From assembly GCF_903992535.2 (NCBI RefSeq), contig NC_052058.2, positions 121,761,413-121,825,412 of the forward strand: 64,000 nucleotides of DNA, given 5' to 3'. A model generated the notes under the pieces. The model did no database searches. It worked only from the letters and a program-made list of their open reading frames with translations, and was not told the origin of the DNA. Shown here one piece after another: positions 1 to 10,212 of this stretch. This DNA comes from Arvicola amphibius (Eukaryota > Chordata > Mammalia > Rodentia > Cricetidae). Positions within the stretch are counted from its first letter, which is position 1. The number at the start of each line of letters is the position of its first letter. A program made the position numbers and the translations under genes.

Positions 1-64
1 TGTAACCGGTCTCTCCTAATTTGTGCCTTTTGTGTTCTAATTTTCTCTAACCCTATTCTGTAAC

Positions 65-700
65 CTAGGTAATTAATAGAATTTCCTCTTTGAATTTTTC
101 AGGGGCAATTTGTAATCCCCATTTAAGCAAGACTTTCTTTACTTCTTCAAACATCCTTTCCAAAGTATCTTTATTTGAATCAGATAGCAAAATGTCATCC
201 ATGTAATGATAAATTATTGTCTTGGGAAATTGTTTACGAATTATTTCCAATGGCTTACTTATAAAATATTGGCACAATGTGGGACTATTGAGCATCCCCT
301 GTAGGAGGACAGTCTATTGATATCTCCTAGTAGGCTGAGAATTATTATAAGCAGGCACTGTGAAGGCAAATTTTTCTCTATCCTTTTCTTGTAAAGGTAT
401 AATGAAAAAACAATCTTTCAAATCAATAACTATAAGAGGCCATCCTTTTGGTAATAGAGAAGGGAAAGGAATTCCAGATTGTAGTGGGCCCATAGGTTGA
501 ATTACCTTGTTGACAGCTCTTAGATCTGTCACCATTCTCCATTTACCAGATTTTTTTTTTTACAACAAACACAGGAAAATTCCAAGGGCTGGTTGATTCC
601 TCAATATGGTGAGCATCTAGTTGTTCTTGTACCAGCTGTTCCAATGCCTGTAATTTATCTTCAGCTAAAGGCCATTGTTTAACCCATATTGGCTTCTCAG
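65..700 (-). pseudogene. pol: E1 pol: reverse transcriptase N-terminal part, broken
   Basis: The minus strand encodes the fingers and palm of a class II retroviral reverse transcriptase. An N-terminal piece lies at about 541-700, a middle piece (ORF 314-535) carries the conserved VTDLRAVN and IDLKDCFF segments, and a C-terminal piece (ORF 65-295) carries the YMDD catalytic motif. A stop codon separates the last two pieces, and a T-run near 551-560 appears to shift the frame before the middle one. The catalytic YMDD is intact but no continuous ORF remains. Connection, RNase H and integrase would lie beyond the left edge. Confidence 0.85.
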
Positions 701-1400
701 TTAGCCATTTTAAAGGTAGGGCTGTTTGGTACCTCTAAAGGTTTGTTAGTTGCTTTATGTTCATGTACAGCCTGAATGGCTGGTGACCTTTGTGCATAGT
801 ACTTTATTACATCCTTCCCAGAATTATAAGTTCCTGAGACTGCAGGAATGTTAATCTGGGTATTCCATTGTTGTAGCAGGTCACGGCCCCATAAATTTAT
901 TGCAATATTGGCTATATATGGCCTTAGTCTTCCTATTTGCCCTTCAGGCCCTATACATTCAACCCATCTCATGCTTTGTTTTACACGAGATAGGGTTCCA
1001 ATTCTTAGGAACTGAACATCTACCTCTTGAAGAGGCCAATTCAGATGCCAAGATTCTGGAGTAATGATACTTACATCCGCACCTGTGTATAATGAGCCTT
1101 CAATAAAAATGCCATTTATACAGACTCTTAGGGGGCTGAGAGATGGCTCAGAGATTAAGAGCACTGACTGTTCTTCCAGAGGTCCTGAGTTCAATTCCCA
1201 GCATCCACATGTTGGCTCACAACCATCTGTAATGGGGTCTGGTGCCCTCTTCTGGCCTGCAGGCAGACACACAAACAGAATATTGTATACATAATAAATA
1301 AATAAATAAATATTTAAAAAAATATACAGACTCTTAGATTTGGTCTTTGATCATTAATAGAAGTCTGCCAAAATATACGTTTTCTCTGTCCTACTGGATT
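697..1400 (-). pseudogene. pro: E1 pro: aspartic protease remnant, interrupted by B2
   Basis: The minus strand shows a retroviral protease in two parts either side of the B2 at 1132-1322. The active-site segment reads YTGADVS where retroviral proteases have DTGADVS or DTGADKT, so the catalytic aspartate is replaced by tyrosine. The C-terminal GRDLL helix typical of betaretroviral proteases is present at about 885-900. The apparent 191-codon ORF at 697-1272 is partly translated from the B2 and is not a real protein. Non-functional. Confidence 0.8.
1132..1322 (+). mobile_element. B2 SINE
   Basis: It starts GGGGCTGAGAGATGGCTCAG, has the tRNA-derived internal promoter boxes, the TCTGGTGCCCTCTTCTGGCC segment and an AATAAA/A-rich tail. 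It is flanked by a 15 bp target duplication TATACAGACTCTTAG at 1117-1131 and 1323-1337, so it inserted into the E1 protease region. Confidence 0.95.
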
Positions 1401-1562
1401 TTTTGACTCGTCCTCCACATGTAATTCATCATTTAGACCAGTATTACTTTTTACAGCCGAAATTGGAGCTTTTAGTTTTCTTGGTGAGGCATGTTCTCCA
1501 CTGTGACTGGGAACGACTGAATGACTTTGCCACTGTTGGCTTGGGGGCCTGTGAGAGGCCCC

Positions 1563-2569
1563 TCAAGGGGTTTCCCGATGGTATCGGGTTTCCTTGTCTG
1601 TCTGTTGTTGACCTGCATTTGTTGGACCAATGTCGGCCTTTACCACATCTCCTACATATACCTGAAGGCCGAGGTCTCCTATTTTCATCATTCCCAGAGG
1701 AGATATTATTCCTAGAAGTTCTTTGTCTGCAATCCTTTGCAGATGCACTAATTTACCACAATTAAACACCTGGCAGTTTGATGTCTCCTCATTGCTTTGG
1801 AAATTGCTTCTCCTACCCAAGATTCACCATTATAGCTAAACGTCTCAACATTCATTGTATGCTGAATCCATTCATCCATAGGTGCTGATCTAGACTTTAA
1901 AGGCCCAATTATCTTTTTGCAATCTATATTTGCATTTTCAAAGCTAGAGATTCAAGAAGTATTCGTCTAGCTTCTGGGTCTGTTACCCCTATGTCCAGAG
2001 CCTTAATTAGTCTTTGCAAAAAGTCAATAAAGGGTTCTCTATGTCCCTGCATAATCCTGGTATATGATTCAACCCTTTTCGCTGGATCTTGTATCCTATT
2101 CCAAGCATTTAAGGCTGCTTGGTGACATAGACATAATACTTCTTCGTCGTAAAGAGCTTGGACCTGTGGATCAGCATATGCTCCTACTCCAAGAATTTGA
2201 TCTTGGGAAACCTCCACACATTTTGCTCTTCCTTGCTGTTCCATATGTTTGGATTCTTCTCTGAAATAAATTCCAAACATCAAGGAAGGTCCATCATCTA
2301 AAACTGCAGACATTAACTGAGAGAAATCATGGGGGGGTAGCTCTGACATTAGAGGCCCAAGTCTTTATCATTTCCTTAACAAATGCAGAGTACAAGCCAT
2401 AATTAACGATAGCTTGCTTAATTTCTTTTAGGTCATTCAGTTCTATTGGCTTCCATCTAGCTTCTTTGACTCCCTTTGAGCCTTTAGAAGTTGACGCTTT
2501 GTCAGAATAAATTACAGGGTTTGTTGCTAAAACCCTGGGTAAGCCAGTTCTAATAGCTGGTGGTGGCAT
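1563..2569 (-). pseudogene. gag: E1 gag: capsid and nucleocapsid region, broken
   Basis: The minus strand encodes a betaretroviral capsid. An N-terminal part (2327-2569) includes RWKPIELNDLKEIKQAI. A C-terminal part (1924-2349) contains the major homology region, recognisable as IMQGHREPFIDFLQRL. The two parts are in different frames. Downstream, 1563-1820 holds a degraded zinc knuckle (C-x4-C-GKLV-H with the last cysteine lost). The capsid is in the same frame as the upstream coiled-coil ORF but separated from it by one TAA at 2582-2584. Confidence 0.8.
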
Positions 2570-2581
2570 TGTATCCTGTCC

Positions 2582-3205
2582 TTATGCCTCCTTACTCTGT
2601 TCACCAGCTCCAATAAGTTCTTCAATCTTTTCAAATCTTTTTATCATTGTCTCTCTTAAATCCTGAATCTCCTGACATGTATGTGTTTCTAGTGATTTCA
2701 CTAAGGTATCAATTTTTTGGTCCCTATTCTGTACCTGTGTTTTCAAAGTTTTAATTTTTTCCTTCAAAGATAACATGTCCTCCTTAAACTTTTCTTGTAT
2801 ATCATGTAGATTCCCATCTTGGAGGTACATTCTGTCTGTTACCTTATCAAAACTTTGTGATAACATCTGAACATCATATTCAACAGCCTGAACCCTTTCA
2901 GGTAACATCCTAGTACCCTTGGATATGGAATCAATTTTGTCTATCATAGGATCCACTTGTTCAGATAACCTCTGATTTTCAATAATTTTAATCCTTTCAA
3001 CTAGTTGTTCATTATTAGTCCATAGAGATTGTATCATTCTTATGAGTGCCTTATTCTTCCTTAATGATAGAATATGGAAAATAAAACTGAAACCTAGTAA
3101 CAAGCAAATTAAGGTATCCCCATAATCATATAAACCTTGCATGATATAATCCATTGTATTAATAAACAAAACAGTAAAATTTGCGTTGGAAACGAAAACT
3201 GCCAT
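2582..3205 (-). CDS. E1 gag N-terminal ORF: membrane segment plus long coiled coil
   Basis: This is an uninterrupted 207-codon ORF that occupies the position of matrix, upstream of capsid and in frame with it apart from one stop. Residues about 30-50 form one hydrophobic segment (around LICLLLGFSFIFHILSL) followed by basic residues, which predicts a single membrane span. Residues about 55-200 are charged heptad-like sequence with almost no helix breakers, predicting a long coiled coil ending near KRFEKIEELIGAG. I recognise no classical matrix fold. A diverged copy of the coiled-coil end occurs in E5 (about 23870-24030, plus strand), so it is an inherited part of this family. Membrane or ER targeting of Gag, as in intracisternal A particles, is inference. 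Confidence 0.6.
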   Translation of the reverse strand: MAVFVSNANFTVLFINTMDYIMQGLYDYGDTLICLLLGFSFIFHILSLRKNKALIRMIQSLWTNNEQLVERIKIIENQRLSEQVDPMIDKIDSISKGTRMLPERVQAVEYDVQMLSQSFDKVTDRMYLQDGNLHDIQEKFKEDMLSLKEKIKTLKTQVQNRDQKIDTLVKSLETHTCQEIQDLRETMIKRFEKIEELIGAGEQSKEA

Positions 3206-3527
3206 ATTAGCTATTATCCAGCCAGTGGAGCTGTTGCAGAGTCGCGACTAGAACCGCTGCAAAGTTGACTAAAACGGGGTCCTGTTCAGTGTCCGCCTTA
3301 GTATTTCTTAAAAGTTGCTCAACAAAGAAATGTAATTAAATCAATTCCATACACAGAACTAGAAACCCAGAATCCAGTGGTAGAGAAGAGCAACCTGGGA
3401 GCCATGTATGGCCTCCGTGTGACAGAGTCACCCTGAGGTGTTGCAGTTTTTGGCAACTGCCTGCACACTGGTTCGTGCCACTCAAGCACTGCGCTTGCAA
3501 GGGAGATTTAAAAATGTCTCAGAAAAG
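3206..3527 (-). other. E1 leader, gag-proximal part
   Basis: Non-coding sequence between the L1 insertion and the gag ORF. It continues on the other side of the L1 at 10957-11228. I see no splice donor or packaging motif I could defend. Confidence 0.5.
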
Positions 3528-3538
3528 AGTAGTCCAGG

Positions 3539-4807
3539 AGAGCTGCTTGGCCTGCAAGGGGACCTGACAGTCTGCCAGAGGATCCATCATTCTTTGGGAT
3601 GAGTGAGGAGTGAGTGCCCGAACCGCGGCAGCTGCCCGGAGAGGGACCACCGACATTCCACAACTCCCCCTGCCACCAGCACACTTCCTGCTCTTCCTGC
3701 AGGGGTTATTCTCCCCGGATACCGCCTCTCTCTTTCTGTCCCTTCCCAGCTTGCACCCAGCATCCTCCCCCCTCCCCCTGCCTCATCCTCCCGTTTTTGG
3801 GGCCACAAAATCCCACAGCTCAGCCTGTTTGGGCTCTGGGGACCTGGAATTGAGTGCACCCAGGCCCGTGGGAGGTCCCCTCCTACATTGGCCTGCCTGG
3901 GGCAAGGTAGGCCTTTGTCTGAGAGCTGCTTGGCCTGCAAGGGGACCTGACAGTCTGCCAGAGGATCCATCATTCTTTGGAACACTGCAGTCCTGATGAC
4001 GACTTCTGGAGATGCACTTTCATACCTCGCTGACCTCTCAACACAGTAGCACCAGTGATATTTTCTTAGTTGTTCTCAGGTGTCCTGCTCCAGTTCTAAG
4101 GCCATCCACCCAAAGGGGGTCAGACTCTGGCCTCCAGGCAGGTCTGAGGATTCCTGCGGAGGGGTGCGGGCTCCTTCAGATTGTGCTGCCAGGTTCGCTG
4201 TGTGGTATTCCATCCCGCCCTGCCCCCACCTTGGCCCTTTTGTCTGGGCTGCGACCCTGGGCTGCCTGGAATCCCTGATCCTGTGCATGGACATTCCATC
4301 TGAACTGGTGAGTGAATGCGGACCCTGGGGCAACCTGCCCTGGAAGAGAGCACAGACCTCCTACCCCCACTTCCCTCTGCAGGCTTGTGTCTGTTTCTCC
4401 CATCCCTGTGTCTCCCAAGCTTTCCCTAGTGTTCTCAGGTGTCCTGCTCCTGTTCTAAGGCCTTCCACCCAAAGGGGTCAGACTCTGGCCTCCAGGCAGG
4501 TCTGAGGATTCCTGCAGAGGGGTGCGGGCTCCTTCAGATTGTGCTGCCAGGTTCGCTGTGTGGTATTCCACCAGTTCAGTCCCACCTGAACTGGTGTCCT
4601 GCTCCTGTTCTAAGGCCATCCACCAAGAGGAATCAGACTCTGGCCTCCAGGCAGGTCTGGGGATTCCTGCAAGGGAGTGCGGGCTTCTTCAGATTGTGAT
4701 GCAAGGAATAGGTCCTCCTCTGACACTGGGGAGATCCAACCAGTTTCAGTCACAGCAAAGATTGGTCTAGGACACCAAACGCCTCCGGGCTCCTTTTGAA
4801 GGAAGAG
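3539..4807 (+). promoter_or_regulatory. L1 5' UTR / internal promoter with repeated units
   Basis: A unit beginning AGCTGCTTGGCCTGCAAGGG appears at 3541 and again at 3922 (381 bp apart). A second unit, starting GTCCTGCTCC and running through a GGCCTCCAGGCAGGTCTG core, appears at about 4080, 4440 and 4595. Murine L1 promoters are built from tandem monomers, so these are candidate monomer-like promoter blocks. ORFs predicted here on either strand are by-products of GC-rich sequence. Confidence 0.75.
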
Positions 4808-5899
4808 ATGGGCAGGCGCCAATGCAGGAGCTCCTCCAACAACATGAAAGGCAACATGACATCACCACAATCCAGACATCCCGAAACAACAAGAATTGAA
4901 CACCCTACCCCAGAAGATATAGAAGAATCCGACCTTAAACAGTACTTTATGAAAATAATAGAGGACCTTAAACAGGAGGTAAAAAACTGCCATAAAGAAA
5001 TGGAGATGACAAACAAAAAGGTAGACGAAATAAATAAATCTCTCAAAGATACCCAAGAAAAACAAGAAAAACAAGAAAAAGCAATCAAACAGGTAAGGGA
5101 AACAGTACAAGACCTGATAAATGAAATGGAGGTATTGAAGAAAACACAATCTGAGGTACGACTGGAAATGGAAACTCTGAGTAAACGAACAGAAACTTCA
5201 GAGACAAGTATTTCCAACCAAATACAAGAGATGGAAGAAAGAATCTCGGACTCTGAAGATACTATACAGGAAATAAATTCACAGATTAAAGAACTAAACA
5301 AATCTAACAAAATCTTAACACAAAACATTCAGGAAATCTGGGACACCATGAAAAGATCAAACCTAAGAATAATTGGAGTAGAAGAAGGAGAAGAATTACA
5401 ACTCAAAGGCCCAGAAAACATATTCAACAAAATTATAGAAGAAAACTTCCCCAACCTAAAGAAGGATGTTCCTATGAAGGTACAAGAAGCCTACAGAACA
5501 CCAAATAGACTGGATCAAAAGAAAGCATCCCCACGCCATATAATAATCAAAACACAAAACATACAGAATAAAGAACAGATATTAAGAGCTGCAAAGGAAA
5601 AAGGTCAAATAACATATAAAGGGAAACCTATCAGAATTACACCTGATTTCTCAATGGAAACCATGAAAGCCAGAAGAGCTTGGATAGATGTGCTACAGAC
5701 ACTAAGGGAACATGGATGCAAGCCTAGACTACTATACCCAGCAAAGCTTGCATTCACCATTGGTGGAGAAAACAAGATATTCCAGGACAAAAACAGATTT
5801 AAACAATACGTAGCCACAAATCCAGCCTTGCAGAAAGTAATAGAAGGAAAATCACAAACCAAGGAGTCCAACAACGCCCACAATAACTCAGGCATCTAG
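4808..5899 (+). CDS. L1 ORF1 protein, RNA-binding trimeric chaperone
   Basis: The first in-frame ATG is at 4808 and gives 363 residues, the usual rodent ORF1p size; the frame is open slightly further upstream only through a TTG codon. A Ser/Arg-rich N-terminus (1-45) is followed by a coiled coil rich in K/E heptads (about 45-165), an RRM-type domain with the LRIIGVEEGEE segment near residues 185-195, and a C-terminal domain with ARRAWIDVLQTLREH near 288-301 and YPAKL near 310. The family binds L1 RNA as trimers and is required in cis for retrotransposition. No frameshift or stop is seen. A 56 bp spacer separates it from ORF2. Confidence 0.95.
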   Translation: MGRRQCRSSSNNMKGNMTSPQSRHPETTRIEHPTPEDIEESDLKQYFMKIIEDLKQEVKNCHKEMEMTNKKVDEINKSLKDTQEKQEKQEKAIKQVRETVQDLINEMEVLKKTQSEVRLEMETLSKRTETSETSISNQIQEMEERISDSEDTIQEINSQIKELNKSNKILTQNIQEIWDTMKRSNLRIIGVEEGEELQLKGPENIFNKIIEENFPNLKKDVPMKVQEAYRTPNRLDQKKASPRHIIIKTQNIQNKEQILRAAKEKGQITYKGKPIRITPDFSMETMKARRAWIDVLQTLREHGCKPRLLYPAKLAFTIGGENKIFQDKNRFKQYVATNPALQKVIEGKSQTKESNNAHNNSGI

Positions 5900-5955
5900 C
5901 GACCCTTCACCAGCACAACTAGAAGAAGGGAAACACACAAATTCTACTACTAAAA

Positions 5956-8900
5956 ATGACTGAAGTTAACAACCACTGGTCATTAATATCACTTAATATC
6001 AATGGACTCAATTCACCTATAAAAAGGCACAGGCTAAGAGACTGGATACGAAAACAGAATCCAACATTTTGCTGTTTACAAGAAACACACCTCAACCACA
6101 AAGACAGACACCTACTCAGAGTAAAGGGTTGGGAAAAGGTTTATCAAGCAAATGGCCCTGAGAAACAAGCGGGTGTGGCCATACTAATTTCCAACAAAGT
6201 TGACTTCAAACTAAAATCAATCAGAAGAGATGGAAAGGGACACTTTATACTCATAACAGGAAAAATCCATCAGAATGAAGTTTCAATCCTGAATATCTAT
6301 GCCCCTAATATAAAAGCTCCCACTTATGTAAAAGAAACACTTCTAGAACTCAAGGCAGCCATCAAACCACACACACTAATAGTTGGAGACTTCAACACTC
6401 CTCTCTCACCAATGGACAGGTCAATCAGACAGAAACCTAACAGAGAATTGAAAGACTTAATGGAGGTAATGAACCAAATGGACCTAACAGACATCTATAG
6501 AACATTCCACCCAAATAGGAAAGAATATACCTTCTTCTCTGCGGCTCATGGAACCTTTTCGAAAATTGACCATATACTTGGTAACAAAGCAAACTTCCAC
6601 AGTTACAAAAAAATATTAGTAACCACCTGTGTCTTATCGGATCACCATGGATTAAAATTAGAATTCAACAACAATGCTACCCCCAGAAAGCCCACAAACT
6701 CATGGAAACTGAACAGTCAACTACTGACCCACACCTGGGTCAAGGAAGAAATAAAGAAAGAAATTAAAGTCTTTCTTGAATTTAATGAAAACAAAGACAC
6801 AACATACTCAAACCTATGGGACACAATGAAAGCAGTGCTAAGAGGAAAGTTCATAGCACTAAGTGCCCACTTAAAGAAAACGGAGAAAGTACTCATTGGT
6901 GACTTAACAGCACACCTGAAAGCTCTGGAAAAAAAAGAAGCAGACTCACCTAGGAGAAGTAGAAGACTGGAAATAATCAAATTGAGGGCAGAAATCAACA
7001 AAATAGAAACACAGAAAACAATCCAAAGAATCAATGAAACAAGAAGCTGGTTCTTGGAGAAAATCAACAAGATTGACAAACCCTTAGCCAAACTAATCAA
7101 ACGGCAGAGGGAGAACACGCAAATTAATAAGATCAGAAATGAAAAGGGGGACATAACCACAGACACAGAGGAAATTCAGAGAATCATTAGATCTTACTAC
7201 AAAAGCCTGTATGCCACAAAATTGGAAAATGTAAAAGAAATGGACAGTTTTTTAGATAAATACCATATACCAAAGTTAAACCAGGACCAGGTAAATGCTC
7301 TAAATTGTCCTGTTAGTCGCGAAGAATTAGAAACTGTTATCAGAAACCTCCCTACCAAAAAGAGCCCAGGACCAGATGGTTTCAAGGCGGAATTCTACCA
7401 GAACTTCCAAGAAGACCTAATACCTATACTCCTTAAGGTATTTCATAATATAGAAACACAAGAGTCACTGCCAAATTCCTTCTATGAAGCTACAGTTACC
7501 CTGATACCTAAACCACACAAAGACTCAACCAAGAAAGAGAATTACAGGCCAATCTCACTCATGAACATTGACGCAAAAATTCTCAATAAAATACTGGCAA
7601 ACAGAATCCAAGAACACATTAGAAAAATTATCCATTACGATCAAGTAGGCTTCATCCCAGAGATGCAGGGCTGGTTCAACATACGAAAATCTATCAATGT
7701 AATCCATCATATAAATAAACTGAAGGAAAAAAATCATATGGTCATCTCATTAGATGTTGAAAAAGCATTTGACAAAATTCAGCACCCTTTTATGATAAAA
7801 GTTTTGGAGATATTAGGGATACAAGGGTCATTCCTAAATATAATAAAAGCTATTTACAGCAAGCCGACAGCTAACATCAAATTAAACGGAGAGAAACTCA
7901 AGGCCATCCCACTAAATTCAGGAACACGACAAGGCTGTCCACTCTCTCCTTATCTCTTCAATATAGTGCTTGAAGTTCTAGCAATAGCAATAAGACAACA
8001 TAAGGGAATCAAGGGGATTCAATTTGGAAAGGAAGAAGTTAAATTTTCATTATTTGTAGATGATATGATAGTATACATAAGTGACCCCAAAAACTCCACC
8101 AAAGAACTCCTACAGCTGATAAACTCCTTCAGTAACGTGGCAGGTTACAAGATCAACTCCAAAAAATCAGTCGCCCTCCTATACACAAAGGATAAGGAAG
8201 CAGAGAGGGAAATCAGAGAAGTATCACCTTTCACAATAGCCACAAATAGCATAAGATATCTGGGAGTATCTCTAACCAAGGAAGTGAAGGATTTATTTGA
8301 CAAGAACTTTAAGTCTTTGAAGAAAGAAATTGAAGAGGATACCAGAAAATGGAAGGATCTCCCCTGCTCGTGGATTGGGAGGATCAACATAGTAAAAATG
8401 GCAATTCTACCAAAAGCAATCTATAGATTCAATGCAATCCCAATCAAGGTCCCATTAAAATTCTTCACAGAGATTGAGAGGACAATAATCAACTTTATAT
8501 GGAAAAACAAGAAACCCAGGATAGCCAAAAAAATCTTATACAATAAAGGTACTTCTGGAGGCATTACCATCCCTGACTTCAAACTCTATTACAAAGCTAC
8601 AGTATTGAAAACAGCTTGGTATTGGCATAAAAACAGAGAAGTTGACCAATGGAATCGAATAGAAGACCCGGATCTTAAACCACAAACCTACGAACACCTG
8701 ATTTTTGATAAAGGAGCCAAAAGTACACAATGGAAGAAAGAGGGCATCTTCAACAAATGGTGCTGGCATAACTGGATGTCAACCTGTAGAAGAATGAAAG
8801 TAGATCCATATCTATCACCATGCACAAAACTCAAGTCCAAATGGATTAAAGACCTCAATATTAATCTGAACACATTGAGCTTGATAGAGGAGAAAGTGGG

Positions 8901-9780
8901 AAGTACTCTACAACAAATGGGCACAGTGAACCGTTTCCTGCGCATAACCCCAGCTGCACAGACATTAAGGGCAACATTGAATAAATGGGACCTCCTGAAG
9001 TTGAGCAGCTTCTGTAAAGCAAAGGACATTGTCACTAAGATACAAAGGCAGCCTACTGACTGGGAAAAGATCTTCACCAACCCTGCAACTGACAAAGGTC
9101 TGATCTCTAAAATATATAAGGAACTCAAGAGACTAGACGGTAAAATGCCAATTAACCCGATTAAAAAATGGGGCGCTGAACTGAACAGAGAATTCTCAAC
9201 AGAAGAAGTTCGAATGGCCAAAAGACACTTAAGGTCATGCTCAACCTCCCTAGCTATCAGGGAAATGCAAATCAAAACAACTTTGAGATGTCATCTTACA
9301 CCTGTCAGATTGGCTAAAATCCAAAACACCAATAATAACCTTTGCTGGAGAGGTTGTGGGGTAAGGGGTACACTCATCCATTGCTGGTGGGAATGCACAC
9401 TTGTGCAACCACTTTGGAAAGCAGTGTGGCGGTTTCTCAGGAAATTCGGGATCAACCTACCCCAGGACCCAGCAATTCCACTATTGGGAATCTACCCAAG
9501 AGATGCCCAATCATACAACAAAAGCATATGCTCATCTATGTTCATAGCAGCATTATTTGTAATAGCCAGATCCTGGAAACAACCTAGATGCCCTTCAGTG
9601 GAAGAATGGTTGAAGAAAGTGTGGAATATATACATGCTAGAATACTACTCAGCGGTAAAAAACAATGACATCTTGAATTTTGCAGGCAAATGGATGGAAA
9701 TAGAAAACACTATTCTGAGTGAGGTCACCCAGACCCAAAAAGATGAACATGGGATGTACTCACTCATAATCGGTTTCTAG
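5956..9780 (+). CDS. L1 ORF2 protein: endonuclease, reverse transcriptase, Cys-rich domain
   Basis: An uninterrupted 1274-codon ORF starting at ATG 5956. The apurinic-type endonuclease residues are in place with human numbering: N14, E43, D145, N147, D205, H230. The reverse transcriptase has D600 in LDVEKAFD and the catalytic pair D702/D703. The motif preceding these reads F-V-D-D where rodent and human L1 read F-A-D-D (residue 701). The C-terminal zinc-knuckle-like motif has C1130, C1134, H1143 and C1147. The protein nicks target DNA and primes reverse transcription at the nick; it also mobilises B1 and B2 in trans. Integrity suggests a young copy; activity is not demonstrable from sequence. 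Confidence 0.95.
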   Translation: MTEVNNHWSLISLNINGLNSPIKRHRLRDWIRKQNPTFCCLQETHLNHKDRHLLRVKGWEKVYQANGPEKQAGVAILISNKVDFKLKSIRRDGKGHFILITGKIHQNEVSILNIYAPNIKAPTYVKETLLELKAAIKPHTLIVGDFNTPLSPMDRSIRQKPNRELKDLMEVMNQMDLTDIYRTFHPNRKEYTFFSAAHGTFSKIDHILGNKANFHSYKKILVTTCVLSDHHGLKLEFNNNATPRKPTNSWKLNSQLLTHTWVKEEIKKEIKVFLEFNENKDTTYSNLWDTMKAVLRGKFIALSAHLKKTEKVLIGDLTAHLKALEKKEADSPRRSRRLEIIKLRAEINKIETQKTIQRINETRSWFLEKINKIDKPLAKLIKRQRENTQINKIRNEKGDITTDTEEIQRIIRSYYKSLYATKLENVKEMDSFLDKYHIPKLNQDQVNALNCPVSREELETVIRNLPTKKSPGPDGFKAEFYQNFQEDLIPILLKVFHNIETQESLPNSFYEATVTLIPKPHKDSTKKENYRPISLMNIDAKILNKILANRIQEHIRKIIHYDQVGFIPEMQGWFNIRKSINVIHHINKLKEKNHMVISLDVEKAFDKIQHPFMIKVLEILGIQGSFLNIIKAIYSKPTANIKLNGEKLKAIPLNSGTRQGCPLSPYLFNIVLEVLAIAIRQHKGIKGIQFGKEEVKFSLFVDDMIVYISDPKNSTKELLQLINSFSNVAGYKINSKKSVALLYTKDKEAEREIREVSPFTIATNSIRYLGVSLTKEVKDLFDKNFKSLKKEIEEDTRKWKDLPCSWIGRINIVKMAILPKAIYRFNAIPIKVPLKFFTEIERTIINFIWKNKKPRIAKKILYNKGTSGGITIPDFKLYYKATVLKTAWYWHKNREVDQWNRIEDPDLKPQTYEHLIFDKGAKSTQWKKEGIFNKWCWHNWMSTCRRMKVDPYLSPCTKLKSKWIKDLNINLNTLSLIEEKVGSTLQQMGTVNRFLRITPAAQTLRATLNKWDLLKLSSFCKAKDIVTKIQRQPTDWEKIFTNPATDKGLISKIYKELKRLDGKMPINPIKKWGAELNREFSTEEVRMAKRHLRSCSTSLAIREMQIKTTLRCHLTPVRLAKIQNTNNNLCWRGCGVRGTLIHCWWECTLVQPLWKAVWRFLRKFGINLPQDPAIPLLGIYPRDAQSYNKSICSSMFIAALFVIARSWKQPRCPSVEEWLKKVWNIYMLEYYSAVKNNDILNFAGKWMEIENTILSEVTQTQKDEHGMYSLIIGF

Positions 9781-10212
9781 CCATAATTAAAGGACATCGA
9801 GCCTATAAATTTGGGATCCTTGAGAAGATAATAAGAAGGTGAACTCCCAAAAAAAGATATAGTAATCCTCCTGGATATTGGAAGTAGACACGATCGCCAG
9901 GCAAAATTGGGAACTTGAGGGTTGAGCGAGACTGGGCCAAGGGAAGATGGGGAGAGAAAAGTGTGAAGGGGAGAATGGGGGGAGCTCGGAGGAATGGGGT
10001 GCTTGGGATATAGGAAGGGTGGATATGGGAGCAGGGAAGCATATATCTTAATTTAAGGAGCTACCTGAGGGTTGTCAAGAGACTTGACCCTAGAGGGGTT
10101 CCCAGGTTTCCAGGGAGACGCCCCCAGTTAGTTCCTTGGGCAGCTGAGGAGAGGGAGCCTGAAAAGGCCAGTTCCTATAGCCATACTGATGAATTTCTTG
10201 CATATCACCATA

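Noticed and set aside
697..1272. 191-codon minus-strand ORF as one protein
   Set aside because: Its N-terminal third is translated from the antisense of a B2 that has clear target duplications; only the rest is protease.
4796..4807. Start of L1 ORF1 at 4796
   Set aside because: The codon there is TTG; the first ATG at 4808 gives the expected ORF1p length.
3587..4822. Overlapping ORFs on both strands of the L1 5' UTR
   Set aside because: GC-rich repeated promoter sequence; no frame is conserved between repeat units.
4750..5328. 192-codon minus-strand ORF opposite L1 ORF1
   Set aside because: Antisense shadow of the A-rich ORF1; Ser/Ile/Phe-rich and without homology. The same holds for antisense ORFs opposite ORF2.
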